Origin: Merluccius polli
Lineage: Eukaryota; Chordata; Actinopteri; Gadiformes; Merlucciidae
Direction: 5' to 3'
NCBI GenBank assembly: GCA_030340625.1
Contig: JAOPHQ010005196.1
Coordinates: 10,001-74,000 of the forward strand
Length of the DNA stretch: 64,000 bases
The notes under the pieces are model-generated. The model did not search any database and was not told the origin of the DNA. It worked only from the letters and a program-made list of their open reading frames with translations. The position numbers and the translations under genes were made by a program. Below are positions 49,822 through 61,725 of this stretch, one piece after another; the stretch's first letter is position 1, and each line of letters begins with the position of its first letter.

Positions 49822-52800
49822 ATGCCCCACGACCCATACCATCCTCCGGCTAAGAAATTCAAGCCGGGGTCCGCCTTTTTCCGTCCGGATAAACATAAGC
49901 CCGGGATGCTGCTGCCGAAGAAGGGGAGCGGACCCGCTCCCATAGAGGTCCAGAGGAAACGGCTTCCCATCTACCAGGCGAAACCCCAGCTGTTGAACCA
50001 ACTCAGGCAGCTCCCCAGTGCGATTTTGATAGGTAATAATATCTCTTAATGTCCTTTAAGCTGTTAACAAGCGTCAACGCTAAGGTGAACCCACTTTTCA
50101 CTGTCCATTCATAGCCCCCAAAAGATACAATCACTGTCGTTCAGTGGTCGCCTTCGTTTCGGTCAAATAAACGTCCGTGCAACTTCAACTTTACCCCAAG
50201 TAATGTAGTTTTATCCCAACAAAGTAGACCTATTCATCACTTTGCTATTGGTGCACATTTTGTTTTACATTTCCATTACTTTTACAGTAGTACACACTAC
50301 AAGAGCCAATCGTTTAAAGGTCCCCTATTTTACCACCAGGTGTGATGTTGATTACCCATTGCAAGCCATGTACAAATGTACCCTCTAATGACTTCACAAG
50401 TGGGAGTGTCCACCCAGATGTATGATGGGTAAATCAGCCTACCCAGTGGACTGTACCAACTGGCAGGCTGCTCTATTTATCATACATCTGGGTGGACACT
50501 CCCACTTGTGATGTCATTAGAGGGTAGCTTTTGACATGGCTTGTAATGGGTAATCAACGTCACACCTGGTGGTAAAATAGGGGACCTTTAAATAAGATCA
50601 CGTGCATATTGGCTGCAATTCAACAATACAATAGTCATCGATTTGTTAAAAGATTTGACAGACATGAGACATGAAAATGCCAATAGGCAATTACTAAATA
50701 TTCTTCTTCATTCCCTTCATTGGAATGGCGTCGTTTACAATTTCTCCTTGAAAGTCACCATTGCCTTTTTAAAATGGTTTAATACTTGCTTTATGTATTT
50801 AGGTGAGACTGGCTCCGGAAAGACGACTCAGATTCCTCAGTACCTGTATGAGGCTGGCATCGGCAGACAGGGCGTCATTGCTGTCACCCAGCCTCGCCGA
50901 GTGGCGGCCATCTCTCTGGCAGGCAGGGTGGCAGAGGAGAAACGGACTCCGCTGGGCAAACTGGTGCGTACAGCAATGCATACGAAAGGGGTGAAAAGCA
51001 ACGAGAATGAGTGGGAAATCATTAAGATGAGATCATAACTTTGTATAAGCTGTATTTTCCCAAACCTGAAAAAGGGTGTCACACGGGCCGTAAAAGCCGT
51101 TTGAGAACCCGAAGGGGAAGTCAAACCATTTTTCCTGTCCCCGCTAGGTTGGCTACACGGTGCGGTTCGAGGATGTCACCTCCTCCGAGACCAAGCTTAA
51201 GTTCATGACGGACGGCATGTTGCTGCGCGAAGCCATCGGAGATCCCTTGATGCTACGCTACACCGTGGTGGTCCTGGACGAAGCCCACGAACGCACCATG
51301 CACACCGACGTGCTGTTTGGGGTGGTGAAGACTGCACAGCGGAGGCGCAGAGAGCTCAACAAGGTCCCACTCAAGGTACGCTGCCCGCGGGACAGTTCTC
51401 CCAAGCAGGGGGGAAATTCCCAGTGGGGGACATTCCCAGGGGGGACGTGTCCCCACCAATGTTCAAAGAGAGCTAATTTTCCCCTCACAATATTTCAGCA
51501 TTACGTCCAGCGATCTGACTTTGCGGATGAAGTGACGCAATTGAGCGCATTTGCCAGCTGGTTCTTTTACATGGTTGGCTCAAAGTTCACATATAATTGG
51601 AAGACCGGATTGGTCCCCCCCAATGTGTGACTCACTATTTGACCCTTAAGTATTGAAAATAAAAGCATCAGCACCTTGAACTTGCTCCTTTTAAAAGTTA
51701 TTACTTGCTCCTTGGTAATACCTTGTTTACTTGTATACTACCTACTAGTACCTGGGCATGCACAAATTTGATCTAAGATCATAAGTCCACTAAGTCTAGT
51801 GGTTACGGCGTTTGACTCCCAGACAAAAGGTACCGGGTTCGAACCCCAGTGTCCGCAGCCTAGATTAGATTTCAATGTAAGTCACTTTGGTTAAAAGCAT
51901 CTGCTAAATGACTAAATAATAATGGCAGTAGTAAATAAGTAAGTAAGTATCAAACTATTTAGCTGTGTGTTTGAGGTATACATTATTATTTATTTTTTAA
52001 ATGTCCAGGTGATAGTGATGTCCGCCACCATGGACGTGGACTTATTTGCGGAATACTTCAACAAGTCCCCGGTGCTGTACCTGGAGGGCAGGCAGCACCC
52101 TATCCAGATCTACTACACCAAGCAGCCCCAGTCTGATTATCTCCAGGCTGCACTGGTCACCATCTTCCAAATCCACCAGGTGCTCCTCTTTCTGTCTTCT
52201 TGTATTTTGTTGAAGAGAAGTCAAGCACACATGTGTTTGAGGATCCTTTGCACTCATTTTGCTTGAGCCAAGCAACAGCCAAGAGCTTTCCTGGAGAAAC
52301 AAACTAATGTTTTGACTCTTATCCCTTCATATGTGTTCAGGAAGCACCGGCATCCCATGACATCTTGGTCTTCATGACGGGTCAGGAGGAGATCGAGGCC
52401 CTGGCGCGGACATGCCGGGACATATCCAAACACCTGCCTGACAGCTGTGGCCCCATGGTGGTCATCGCCTTGTATGCCTCTCTTCCCCCAGCACAACAGC
52501 TCAGGGTCTTCCAGCCTGCTCCCAAGGTAAGGCCAGGGGGGCTGGAGCTTCATCAGCACAAGACAAGCACAGAGTGGTGATCCAATAGGGCTTGTACATC
52601 AGAATGCATCATGGGAGTTTGTGTTGGTATCGCCATATTGAGAGGACTCGAGAGATTTTGCCACTTCTTGCATGAGAAACGCTGTGGCAGTTTCAAACAC
52701 AACAATGACAAATCATTTCACGATTCATTACTAAACAAGGATAAAAAAAACATTACTACAAACACAATAACTAACATTCCAATGCTCCTATGCTTCCAAA

Positions 52801-55557
52801 ATGTAGAAGGCCATTGCGATGTGACATCACGATGTACAAGCCCTATACAATATTGAACAATATGATTTTGCTTTTTAAGGGAGCATTATCATTATTATCA
52901 TATAATTATCATATATATAATTAACGGCCGCATTGTGTTTTTTCCAAGGGTTGTAGAAAAGTGATCCTGTCAACCAACATTGCCGAGACATCAGTTACAA
53001 TCTCTGGGATCAAATATGTTATTGACACTGGGATGGTGAAATCCAAGCGCTTCAATCCAGGTTAAATCATAGTTATTATATTATTCTTATTCTATTCTTG
53101 CATCGTCTTACCAATGTATTCCCTCACACCTTCTAATATTAATTATATATATATTTATTATTCTATATATTAAATTGTAATTTGTCATTAATGGGCAAAC
53201 TGTCCTCTACATCCATATGTTGTTATGCCTTTTATTATACCATTAATTTAATGTACATTTAAGTTAATGGCTAGTTCCTACTTGTGCTTGTCATTTCTGC
53301 CTCATCTGATTGTTATGTTTATATAACTTCTGTGCATAAACAATTTGATTGTTCTGCTATCAGATAGTGGTCTGGAGATCCTGGCAGTACAGCGGGTTTC
53401 TAAAGCCCAGGCCTGGCAGAGAGCAGGCAGGGCGGGCAGGGAGGACTCTGGCCTCTGCTACCGCCTCTACACAGAGGACGAGTTCGACAAACTCATCCCC
53501 ATGACTGTGCCTGAGATTCAAAGGTTGGGATGAATTTTTTTTTTTTCTACATTGCCGCTGAAGCTGGGACTTTTTGCGGTACTTTTGGAATCTTCTACTG
53601 TGTCTCCTTTTAGGCCAATGTGATTAAGTGTGTGGGTGTGTGTTCTGCAGGTGTAATCTGGCCAGTGTAATTCTGCATCTCATGGCTCTGGGGATTCCGG
53701 ACGTGATGAATTTTGACTTCATGTCCAAGCCTTTACCTGGTCGGTTGTCCTCCATTGCTCTCCTCTGTTATAAATGGACCTCAGAAGGTGTAGGAGGTGG
53801 ATGTGGCCTTTGGTAAATAAACAAACATTACTCTTGTGTTCCAGAGGCCATCCATTCAGCAGTGGTACAGTTGGAGCTTCTGGGCGCCCTGGAGAAGAAG
53901 GAGCAGCAGGTGATCCTCACGGCTCTGGGCAAGAAGATGGCCAACTTTCCTTTGGAGCCGCGATACGCCAAGGTAAACGCCATTGAAAAACACAACACAA
54001 ATCTCTTCTTCTTGTATTCACTTAATGTCTTTCTAACAGGTACAATACTATAATTGCAATTGGACGAGTAGCTGTTTCTCATTAATGTAGCGTGGATGTA
54101 CTCGAGCTCTGAACGTGCGTTTAAACCGCTTTCCAAATCTCTTGTTGGACTGTTTTCGTCTGGTTCATATGTTTAGGGAAAATATCAATTTAATTGTGAT
54201 TTGAATCTGGATTCAAAACCTTTGTGTAAACAGAGCCTGTGTCATTCTTGAACCTCCCAGTCATTAAAGGTTTACTAATGACATCAACAAAAGCTTATAT
54301 CCACTGGCAGCAGTCATAACGACACTCTTTACTCTACTCTTCCCTGACTCTGTGTCTCTGTCCTGTTTAGGCCATCCTGCTGTCCCCAGACTTCTCCTGC
54401 TCAGAGGAGGTGCTGGGCATCGTGTCTCTGCTCTCTGTGGACACGGTGCTGTACAATCCCCCGGCTCGCCGCGATGAGGTGCTCGCTGTGCGTAGGAAGT
54501 TCACCTCCAGCGAGGGAGACCACATGACCCTCCTTAACATCTACAGAGCCTTCAAGAAAGTCTCCGGCAATAAGGTCAGTCTAATGCGACGGATGCGAGA
54601 AACGGAAAAGCCATGCAACAATTTGTACCCCAGGTCCAGAAAGATTGCCATCTCAAAATATGTCATTCTTTTTACAGGAGTGGTGTCGGGAAAACTTTGT
54701 CAACAGCAGAAATATGGGCCTGGTGAAAGCAGTCCAAGCCCAGCTCAGAGAAATCTGCCTTAAGGTAAGAAATAAACCACTATGTCCATGATTTTGTTTC
54801 ACCAAACACAAGCTGGCGTCCTGTGATGTCACACCTGGGTTTATATGGCATGGGGGTTTATATGACATGGGGCATATGGCACTGTGTAGACTGTCACCGA
54901 TAATCCATTTTCCAGCATAATCTGCGGAGATTAATTTATCAGGAAAATGGCGAACATGGTCGAACATGGTAACATTACATATGTGTAGTACTATAAACAA
55001 ATATGTATTCACACACTCTGCAAACGTTTGTCATGTATGTATGACAAGAACTCAATTATTTCTCAAATATATTAGAGAGATAAAAGAGATTAAAAAAAAA
55101 CCTGACTATCTAGAATCTAAAAATGCCATATAAAAGAAACCGATAATCTAATTGTATTGATCAACATATTTGCATTAACACTCTAACCGACTTAATACCT
55201 ACCCACTCCACCAGTTAACCTCAGTGTGATATTCATGTCATTCGCCAGCTGAACATGAAGCTGGAGTCGTGCGGGTCGGACACGGCGAGTGTACGCCGCT
55301 GCCTCGCCCACGGGATGTTCGTCAACGCCGCTGAGCTCCAGCCCGACGGCACCTACATCGCCCTGGACTCCCACCAGAGCGTGGCCATCCACCCCTCCTC
55401 GGTGCTGTTCCAGGCCAAGCCGGCGTACGTGGTGTTCAACGAACTGCTGCACACCTCCCGCTGCTACATGAGGGACCTCTGCCTGGTGGATGCCGAGTGG
55501 CTGGTGGACGCCGCACCAGAGTACTTCAGCCGCAAGCTGCGCCACTCCAAGAGCTAA
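49822..55557 (+). CDS. dhx33: ATP-dependent RNA helicase DHX33
   Basis: DHX33 is a DEAH-box RNA helicase known for roles in rRNA synthesis and translation and in sensing cytosolic RNA upstream of NLRP3. The exons are 49822-50032, 50803-50963, 51148-51375, 52009-52179, 52341-52526, 52949-53060, 53364-53523, 53651-53739, 53845-53972, 54371-54574, 54678-54764 and 55249-55557, with all phases consistent. They give 681 residues (human about 707). Visible motifs are GETGSGKT at 71-78, DEAH at 168-171, SAT at 205-207 and QRAGRAGR at 375-382, followed by helicase-associated and OB-fold regions to the C-terminus. The start MPHDPYHPPAKKFKPGS resembles the human start, and the short N-terminal extension explains most of the length difference. 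Two donors are weak (GTTAAA after 53060, GTCGGT after 53739), but homology fixes both junctions. Confidence 0.96.
50318..50587. mobile_element. foldback MITE with TTAA duplication (270 bp)
   Basis: The ends AGGTCCCCTATTTTACCACC and its inverse are flanked by TTAA at 50314-50317 and 50588-50591. Nearly the whole element folds on itself: the arms, including 'ggagtgtccacccagatgta', match with few changes around a short centre near 50440. TTAA targets are typical of piggyBac-like and Kolobok-like elements. It lies in dhx33 intron 1. Confidence 0.85.
51786..51923 (+). repeat. tRNA-derived SINE
   Basis: A box-A-like segment (tagtggttacgg) and a strong box B (GGGTTCGAACCCC) are followed by the tail 'cactttggttaaaagcatct' that fish SINEs share with LINEs. 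It is in the same orientation as dhx33, in intron 3. Confidence 0.8.
52527..52948. other. dhx33 intron 5
   Basis: AT-rich sequence with no further exon or recognised repeat. Confidence 0.5.
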
Positions 55558-56991
55558 GAGAGGGAGTTTTGTGTGGCAAGACTTGATATATGGTATTTTG
55601 GGGGTTAAAACGCCATGACAGCTCTCTTTCCTTTGGGGACGGTGGATCGGGATAGTTTCCAGACATTTATTTTTTGACTGGAGTCACCTTTTCCTCTGCC
55701 TTCTCAAGTAAGGAAGAGACGCGGCTGGGTGTGACGGAAGGAATAGCGGTCTCTGAATTTCTCTACCTCTCCCTTGACTGGCATGTGTTTCAACAGCCAA
55801 TGACTGCATTTTGTAGGTCTTGAAAGGTCACTGTTCCTCTGGACTGTAATTCGTATTTTAAAACCCCTCATCTGTCAGTTTGTAATGGTTTAATCTTGCC
55901 TGTGGGGTAATAACCAGAAAAAGGTATGTTCTCAAATTCACTGCTTCAAATTATTTGCATGCTTTTATAACTAGATTACCACCAAGAAGCATGTTGTCAG
56001 GGGCAAAATGTATCCTAATATCGATTGAGATGATATTTTAACATTCTATCATTTGTGTCACCTCTAGAAAAAATGCATGCACAGCATGACCAAAAGATTG
56101 TGTTCACTTGATAAGTTTAATATGATTCCCATGAGCTCTATGATCTTAACATATTTAATTATATTAAATATTGGGCAATGTACATATTGAAAACAAATGA
56201 ACACGGTGCATGACTCAAGTTACAGGTCACTACTGTCATACATTATAATATGTCTTGTATTGGTCGCAAGATTTACAGTTAGTGCCCGACACCAAATACA
56301 AGAATATCCAGCAGTGGATACAGTTTGATGTTTCTTTGCATCTATTTTATAGCCCAAGTTTTTGTAAATCCAAAAATGTGGACCTATCAGAATTGCTTCT
56401 ATTGTTATCAATAGCGTTCAAGCCTTTTGTATGATAAACATTTGGGGGCCAAATCAACTGTACAACTGCACTTGCTCGATTCAATCTGTTTTACTATGCC
56501 ACAGTTAAATATGACGCTCATAAACCCGTAATGTGGTTGTGTGGTTATTTGAACAAACCAATAATCACATGGACACACGTGAAGGCATGGGAGGGAGGAC
56601 TGGAGGCTGATGAGTGACGCTCTCATATCGCAACCATGGGCGCGACTTGCACAAGGCACGCGTCCTCAAATTAAGTCGAATTTTGTATTTATTTTTGATT
56701 CATTTTTATTCATTAATTAACGTATTAAAGCATACTGTAAGCCATAGCACGAATAAATAATAATTTTAAAAAACGCTAGATATATTATTAACGTTTGTCA
56801 CGTTCGCGTACTACTTCCGGTTCAGGGGTCATAGTTAGAGGAGGTCAATGTGTCCTTCCACACGTGTTTTCCCCCATCTGTCAGAGATCAGCACCGTAAA
56901 GGGGAGCCAGTTTGCCGGTTGGTTTTGTAGTCTTACAAACATTACTTTTGTAGTAACGCTGCATCTAATACATTAAATAAAAACCATTATC
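55558..56991. other. dhx33 3' UTR and c1qbp promoter region
   Basis: Unique-looking AT-rich sequence follows the dhx33 stop. An ATTAAA hexamer at 56163-56168 could serve as a poly(A) signal. The c1qbp-proximal end carries an ETS-type site. No coding sequence was recognised. Confidence 0.5.
56813..56820. promoter_or_regulatory. ETS/NRF2-type site upstream of c1qbp
   Basis: ACTTCCGG lies about 175 bases before the start codon. GABP (NRF-2) sites of this form are common in promoters of nuclear genes for mitochondrial proteins, which fits C1QBP. Function is inferred from motif and position. Confidence 0.45.
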
Positions 56992-59900
56992 ATGCTGAAG
57001 TCACTTTCCCGTGCGGTCGGAGCTGCTGTGCGAATTTCTACAATAACGACTTCCACCACCTCGCGAGCTCTTCCACTCACAAGCCCGGCGCTACGCGCTC
57101 CGAGCTCGGCGGCGGTCCGGCCTTTCACCCGGTCCCTGTGGATGATGAACAACAGCGGAGCGTCCTCCGGATACCGACCCAAACTGTTCAGCTCTAAAAG
57201 CCTGGGTCCCGCGGGGTCGTGTGGATGTGGGTCCCTCCACACTGAAGGTATAACGTTTCACTGAGCCGCGTTACGTATGCTAGCTAGCGTCATCCTCGGT
57301 CCGCATGCCTGTATGTCACGGGTTGTAAGAAGAGGCGAGTTGTGCGAGGACCTTCATGATGTAAAGGTTTAACAAACACGCGTCCCTTTGTGCATATTAG
57401 GACTCATAAATGCCGTTTGTCATAGCAGTTGTCGTGGACAGACAGACGGAGAGACAGGGCCTATTGGTAGCTGCACCATGGGGATGTGCGTTCAGTAGAG
57501 GTCATTACTCATTACATTGCACCTACACTCTGGACAAGCAATGTAGGCCTACTAAACTTAATTTTCAGCCTGGTCTTGTATTTCCAATGTCAAATAATCC
57601 ACGTGGTTTATCTTCTCTATTGAAATTCGTTTTGAACCAAGCCAAGGAATATACTTGGCATAACGGTTATAGTTGTCTAGTATATCTCAGCATGTCTTTT
57701 TATTGGGAGAGGTAAGAGTGGTATGTTATTAACATGTTGATTCACAATGTGTCTTTGATTTCTGTTCACAAACAGGCGACAAGGCCTTTGGGGACTTCCT
57801 GTCGGATGAAATCAAAGAGGAGAGGAAAATCCAGAAAAGCAAAACACTTCCTAAAATGTCAGGAGGATGGGAGCTAGAGATGAACGGCGCAGAGGTCAAA
57901 CTTGTCAGGAGTGTGTCTGGGGAAAAGTAAGTACTACTACTACTAATATACGTATACTAATATATGTGAAGTGTGTGAGGACCAAACGTTGAAGGAACGC
58001 AGATATAAACAAACATCATTTACATTTAGTCATTTAGCAGGTGCTTCTAACCGCTTAGAAGTAAGGCTGAGAACAATGAAAGCACAATATCAACATGCAT
58101 GAATTGTAAAAAAAAAAAAAAAAAAAAAAAGTGCTGGTGGCTATGGGAATAAGAAAACGTGATGGCACTGGACACTTTCCTGTTACATGTAACTCACAGT
58201 TACATGTAACAGGTTACGTTTTGATACTGAAACATACATGGAGCCGATACAGGTTGCAGCTGTTCTGTTTACTGTTTTTTGGGGGGGAGTTTGGGCTCAG
58301 AAAATAGTCTGACAAGTTTGCCACAACTACCCCAACAGCCATGTATTTCCAGCCGTGTGCCAATGCTGTTTTTACTGCATTGTGAGCAGCAGTTGGCTAT
58401 CAATTAACCTTTGTAGGATGAAATGTATAGTAAATGTGTGCATTTGTAGTGTGTGTGCATCAATATTTGATATTGAATGTAACTCTGTCATCTTGCTGCA
58501 TCAAACCAATGCAGAACATTGTCACCGACGGTGGCAACTTGAATGTAATGTAGTATGTAGCCCTTTTTCAGGGTATGTCCGTTTACAACAAACAAGCCAA
58601 ACGTTCTTTTTTTTTTAAGATTCATAGTGAGGTTTTGACATTTATTGTTCATTGTATTTATCTTTTTTGTTTTGTTTCCTCAGAATCATTGTGACATTCA
58701 ACGTGAACAACAGCATTCCCCCGAGCTTCGAGGAGGAGGCTGAGCAAGGGCAGCAGCAGCAGAAGGGAGAGGAGGAGGTGAGCCACTGTGATTCAGACAG
58801 TTTAAAGTTGTTCCACAATGATTAAAGTTTGACCTAACACACTAATTAATCACCGGAACAAAGCTCGCCGAGATGTGAACACAAGCAGTTTCACAGCGTT
58901 GTATTGCATGTGCTTTTCATCAGTCCTTTTGAGTTCACAATCATCCTTGTTTAGTTACAATTTGACCTAACATTTCGATCGCCTCCGCTTTACTCCATAG
59001 CAGGATATTGTGTCGACACCCAACTTTGTTGTGGAAGTAACGAAACAAGAAGCAGCGAAGCATTCCTTGGTGTTTGACTGCCACTTCCCTGAAGATGAGG
59101 TAAGCGCGAGACACATCTCCCTTAGTTGGCAGTAGGGTTGGGCGGTATGAGCAAAATCTTATATCACGGTATGAGTAATTTCATATCACGGTAACGGTAT
59201 ATATCGCGGTATGGTTTTTTTCCCCCTGTAAATTCAATTAATGGCTTAAAATAACCACACTGTCGCATTTGATCATTTTCCTCCTTTATTTTTTGCTCAC
59301 AGCAGCATAACATTATTTTAAAGAAAATATAATAATATAATAAATAATAACAAAGAATGTGCAAATGGCTGGTAAACATTGAACTAGTGTGTGTGCAAAT
59401 GTTAACACTGAGCTCCAGCTTAATAAGAAATAAAAATAACAAATGAGAAAAAGTATTTTCAAGTTTTCAGGGTAAACGGTGCATAACAACTGTTATACAC
59501 AGGGGTGCACATAACTTTTTTAGTGAGTTACTCATTTGAGTACCAGGAGATGGTGTTCGGTACGCACTCCACACGTAGCGTCGTTTCGATAATGATAAAG
59601 GCGGGTGGAGTTGTTGACGGGGGGTGGCGGCGGGGGTCCAGTCCGTCACTGCCACGGAGCGAGTAACGGATGTCTCACAGTAACGGACGTTGCGATCAGC
59701 TGATTTTGCGCAGTTCTCCAGTGTGCGCGCGGTGCACAGAGCACACAGCGCTGCGGCTCCGTTTGCCTTTTTTTGCAGGTGGGGAAACGCAGAAGTAGTA
59801 CAAGATACACGTGTAGTTTTATTTTGATGACCTGATGGTGAGTTACGCAAAAAGCGCTGTAGTGGCACAAGTGACGTTACGCATCACTGATTATGGGCGC

Positions 59901-61725
59901 ACATGCGTACTTGCGTACCAGTTATGTGCACCCCTGGTTATACAATATAACAATATAACAATATAAAGTCACAGCATCTCCTAAATGTTCCGTCACTAGC
60001 ACTAGCACTAACACTTCCCCCTCCAACAGCAACAGTCCCGCGACACACTTTGCAGAGAATAACTTTTTGGTCCTTGTCAGCTTTTCTAAAACCGAAAAAG
60101 TTCCAGACTACAGAGGTAGCGCCCTTTTTCGGAAGTAGTTCCTCCTCCTCTTCGTCATGGGTGGGTCGGGCTGCCTCCGTTTCCTCGTGACGTTCACTCT
60201 CCGCCTCCGCCATGATTGTTATATCCATAGACATCTTATACATAGACGGAGCATTGGCTGCTGTGGCGCGAGAAATTCGGCGGCCATCTTGGAGTGGTGA
60301 TGGGGGAGGGGAGCAGCATAGATTGACAGTTGACACGTATGGCCAGGAAAAGAAAACAAGGATGCCGAGCTGGTGTTCAGCGTATTCCTGCTCAAATGAG
60401 CGGACGGTCGAAAATAGAAATCGCAGGATTACATTTCACAAGTAAGATTTAACATTATACCGTACTATTGGTTATATTTTGTGAAAATAATATTACACGC
60501 CAAAACATGTGTCCTTTATCATAGCTACACGTATGACAAAAAACCGCGTGAAAATTAGTGGTATTCAGTGAGGTATGATTAATTATATGCGCTGACGAAT
60601 GACACTGAGTGGAGCGGATCACCACTCCAAGATGGCGGCCCCGCGTCTCGTCAGCGCCAGTAGGCAGTAGCGCTCGATGCTCCGTCTATGTATAAGATGT
60701 CTATGGTTATATCACTACGGTAAAGCTGTTTCTTCTTCTTCGTGCTCATTCAACCACGCCAAGCAGTCTGCTGCAGTGCCCCGTGTGTCGAGGCGGTGTA
60801 ACTACAGTGACTCAGAGAGATGCCGCAGACATCTGCTCTTTCTCCGGTATAAACGGTATTGCAAAATCTCTACCGGTAGACACTTTTATACCGTCACACG
60901 GTATAATACCGTCATACCGCCCAACCCTAGTTGGCAGTAATGCATGTGCCAGAATCGCCACAGTTGTCATTAACAAAACGTCCAGACCTGGTTGGTTCTC
61001 TCCCTGGCCAGCAAGTGTTCCAGACATGAACAGCAGTGCTTCTTTGTCCCATCCAGGTTTCTCATGGGGAGGGCGAGGAGGAGAGCGACATATTTTCTAT
61101 CCGTGAGGTCAGTTTTCAGCCCGAGGGAGATTCTGATTGGAAGGAGACCAGCTACACACTCAACACAGATTCTCTTGACTGGGTAAGACTACTGATGTTT
61201 TGTATACTGTACTTTACATGTTTTAACGCATTTGATAAGAATTGTCACTGGCTATCAACAAAATATTTGCACCGTATCTTATCGTTAATGGCATTTTAGG
61301 TGCTCTGATAAATAATCTACCTCAACACTGCTTGTTTGTTCGTATAAACGTAAGGTGATTAGTTTGTGAAGCTCTTCTGGCCATAGCCACAAGCTGTGTG
61401 GATTATAATGGTTCTCTAGATAATGGTTAATTATATATGTGTATATATATACACATATATAATGGTCTCCTAGATAACATGACACTTCTCATTACTTTTT
61501 AACACAATGTTACTGATTTCACAGGATTCCTCCATGTTAATGTGTTTTAATTTGTGGGCGTCATTCGTGTTACAGGCCCTCTACGACCACCTCATGGACT
61601 TCCTGGCCGACAGAGGAGTGGACAACACATTTGCGGATGAATTGATGCAACTGAGCACCGCTGTCGAGCATCAAGAGTACATCAAGTTCTTGGAAGACCT
61701 CGGTAGCTTCGTCAAATGCAAATAG
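56992..61725 (+). CDS. c1qbp: complement C1q-binding protein (p32), mitochondrial matrix
   Basis: C1QBP (p32/gC1qR/HABP1) is an acidic homotrimeric protein, mainly of the mitochondrial matrix, needed for mitochondrial translation; other locations are reported. The exons are 56992-57247, 57776-57926, 58684-58777, 59001-59099, 61057-61182 and 61576-61725. They give 291 residues (human 282). Residues 1 to about 85 are basic and Ser/Ala-rich with no acid run, as expected of a mitochondrial presequence. The mature part begins near DKAFGDFLSDEIKEE, with acidic stretches near 154-166 and 205-212, and ends in the conserved helix EYIKFLEDLGSFVK. Exon 4 starts at a TAGCAG tandem acceptor, so one glutamine may be optional. 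Intron 4 carries a nest of three transposons. Confidence 0.96.
57927..58683. other. c1qbp intron 2
   Basis: This holds a SINE-tail fragment near 58020-58050, a poly-A run near 58109-58130 and a perfect 15-bp hairpin at 58179-58213. No other feature was recognised. Confidence 0.5.
58179..58213. repeat. perfect 15-bp inverted repeat
   Basis: CCTGTTACATGTAAC is repeated in exact inverted form after a 5-base loop. It lies within c1qbp intron 2. Confidence 0.9.
59500..59936. mobile_element. nested non-autonomous hAT element (437 bp)
   Basis: The ends CAGGGGTGCACATAAC and its exact inverse are flanked by the 8-bp duplication GTTATACA at 59492-59499 and 59937-59944. It is inserted within the larger hAT element, in the downstream part of the old transposase gene, so it is younger. 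Confidence 0.9.
59938..60213 (-). pseudogene. truncated hAT transposase N-terminus with half a BED zinc finger
   Basis: From the ATG at 60213 the frame reads an acidic leader and then SVVWNFFGFRKADKDQ and ILCKVCRGTVAV. This is the first half of a BED-type zinc finger as found in hAT transposases, including the CxxC pair. The second half with the His pair is missing: the frame runs into the internal deletion and then into the duplicated target site of the nested 437-bp element. It cannot encode an active transposase. The THAP-carrying element inserted 11 bases upstream of its ATG. Confidence 0.75.
60225..60706. mobile_element. nested terminal-repeat element with a THAP exon (482 bp)
   Basis: The left end CCATAGACATCTTATACATA and its inverse form terminal repeats of about 28 bases. 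The flanks show TTATAT at 60219-60224 and 60707-60712, so the duplication is 6 bases, or 7 if the shared G is counted. Subterminal segments around ccatcttggagtggtga near 60284 recur inverted near 60618. It contains a THAP-type exon on the plus strand. The duplication length does not settle a superfamily; P-type and Kolobok-type elements both use THAP domains. Confidence 0.8.
60362..60441 (+). pseudogene. THAP zinc-finger first exon inside a transposon
   Basis: ATG is followed by MPSWCSAYSCSN and, after a short gap, ITFHK, the start of a THAP C2CH finger with C-x4-C at residues 5 and 10. The frame then meets a clean donor, aa|GTAAGA, at 60442. The distal C-x2-H part is not in this element. It is read in the same direction as c1qbp. 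Confidence 0.65.

Larger units (their letters stand above)
59133..60929. mobile_element. hAT transposon carrying two nested elements
   Basis: The left end TAGGGTTGGGCGGTATGA is matched by the inverted right end TCATACCGCCCAACCCTA over 17 of 18 bases. A perfect 8-bp duplication GTTGGCAG flanks it at 59125-59132 and 60930-60937, placing it in the hAT superfamily. It contains the first part of a BED-finger transposase on the minus strand (59938-60213) and two younger insertions (59500-59936 and 60225-60706). Without these it would be about 0.87 kb. It lies in c1qbp intron 4. Confidence 0.9.

Noticed and set aside
50643..51038. A 131-codon frame beginning upstream of dhx33 exon 2
   Set aside because: The part before 50803 is intron. 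The conserved GETGSGKT motif is joined to exon 1 by splicing.
51786..51860. Possible tRNA gene
   Set aside because: Boxes A and B are present but the flanks do not form a cloverleaf, and the sequence continues into a SINE tail.
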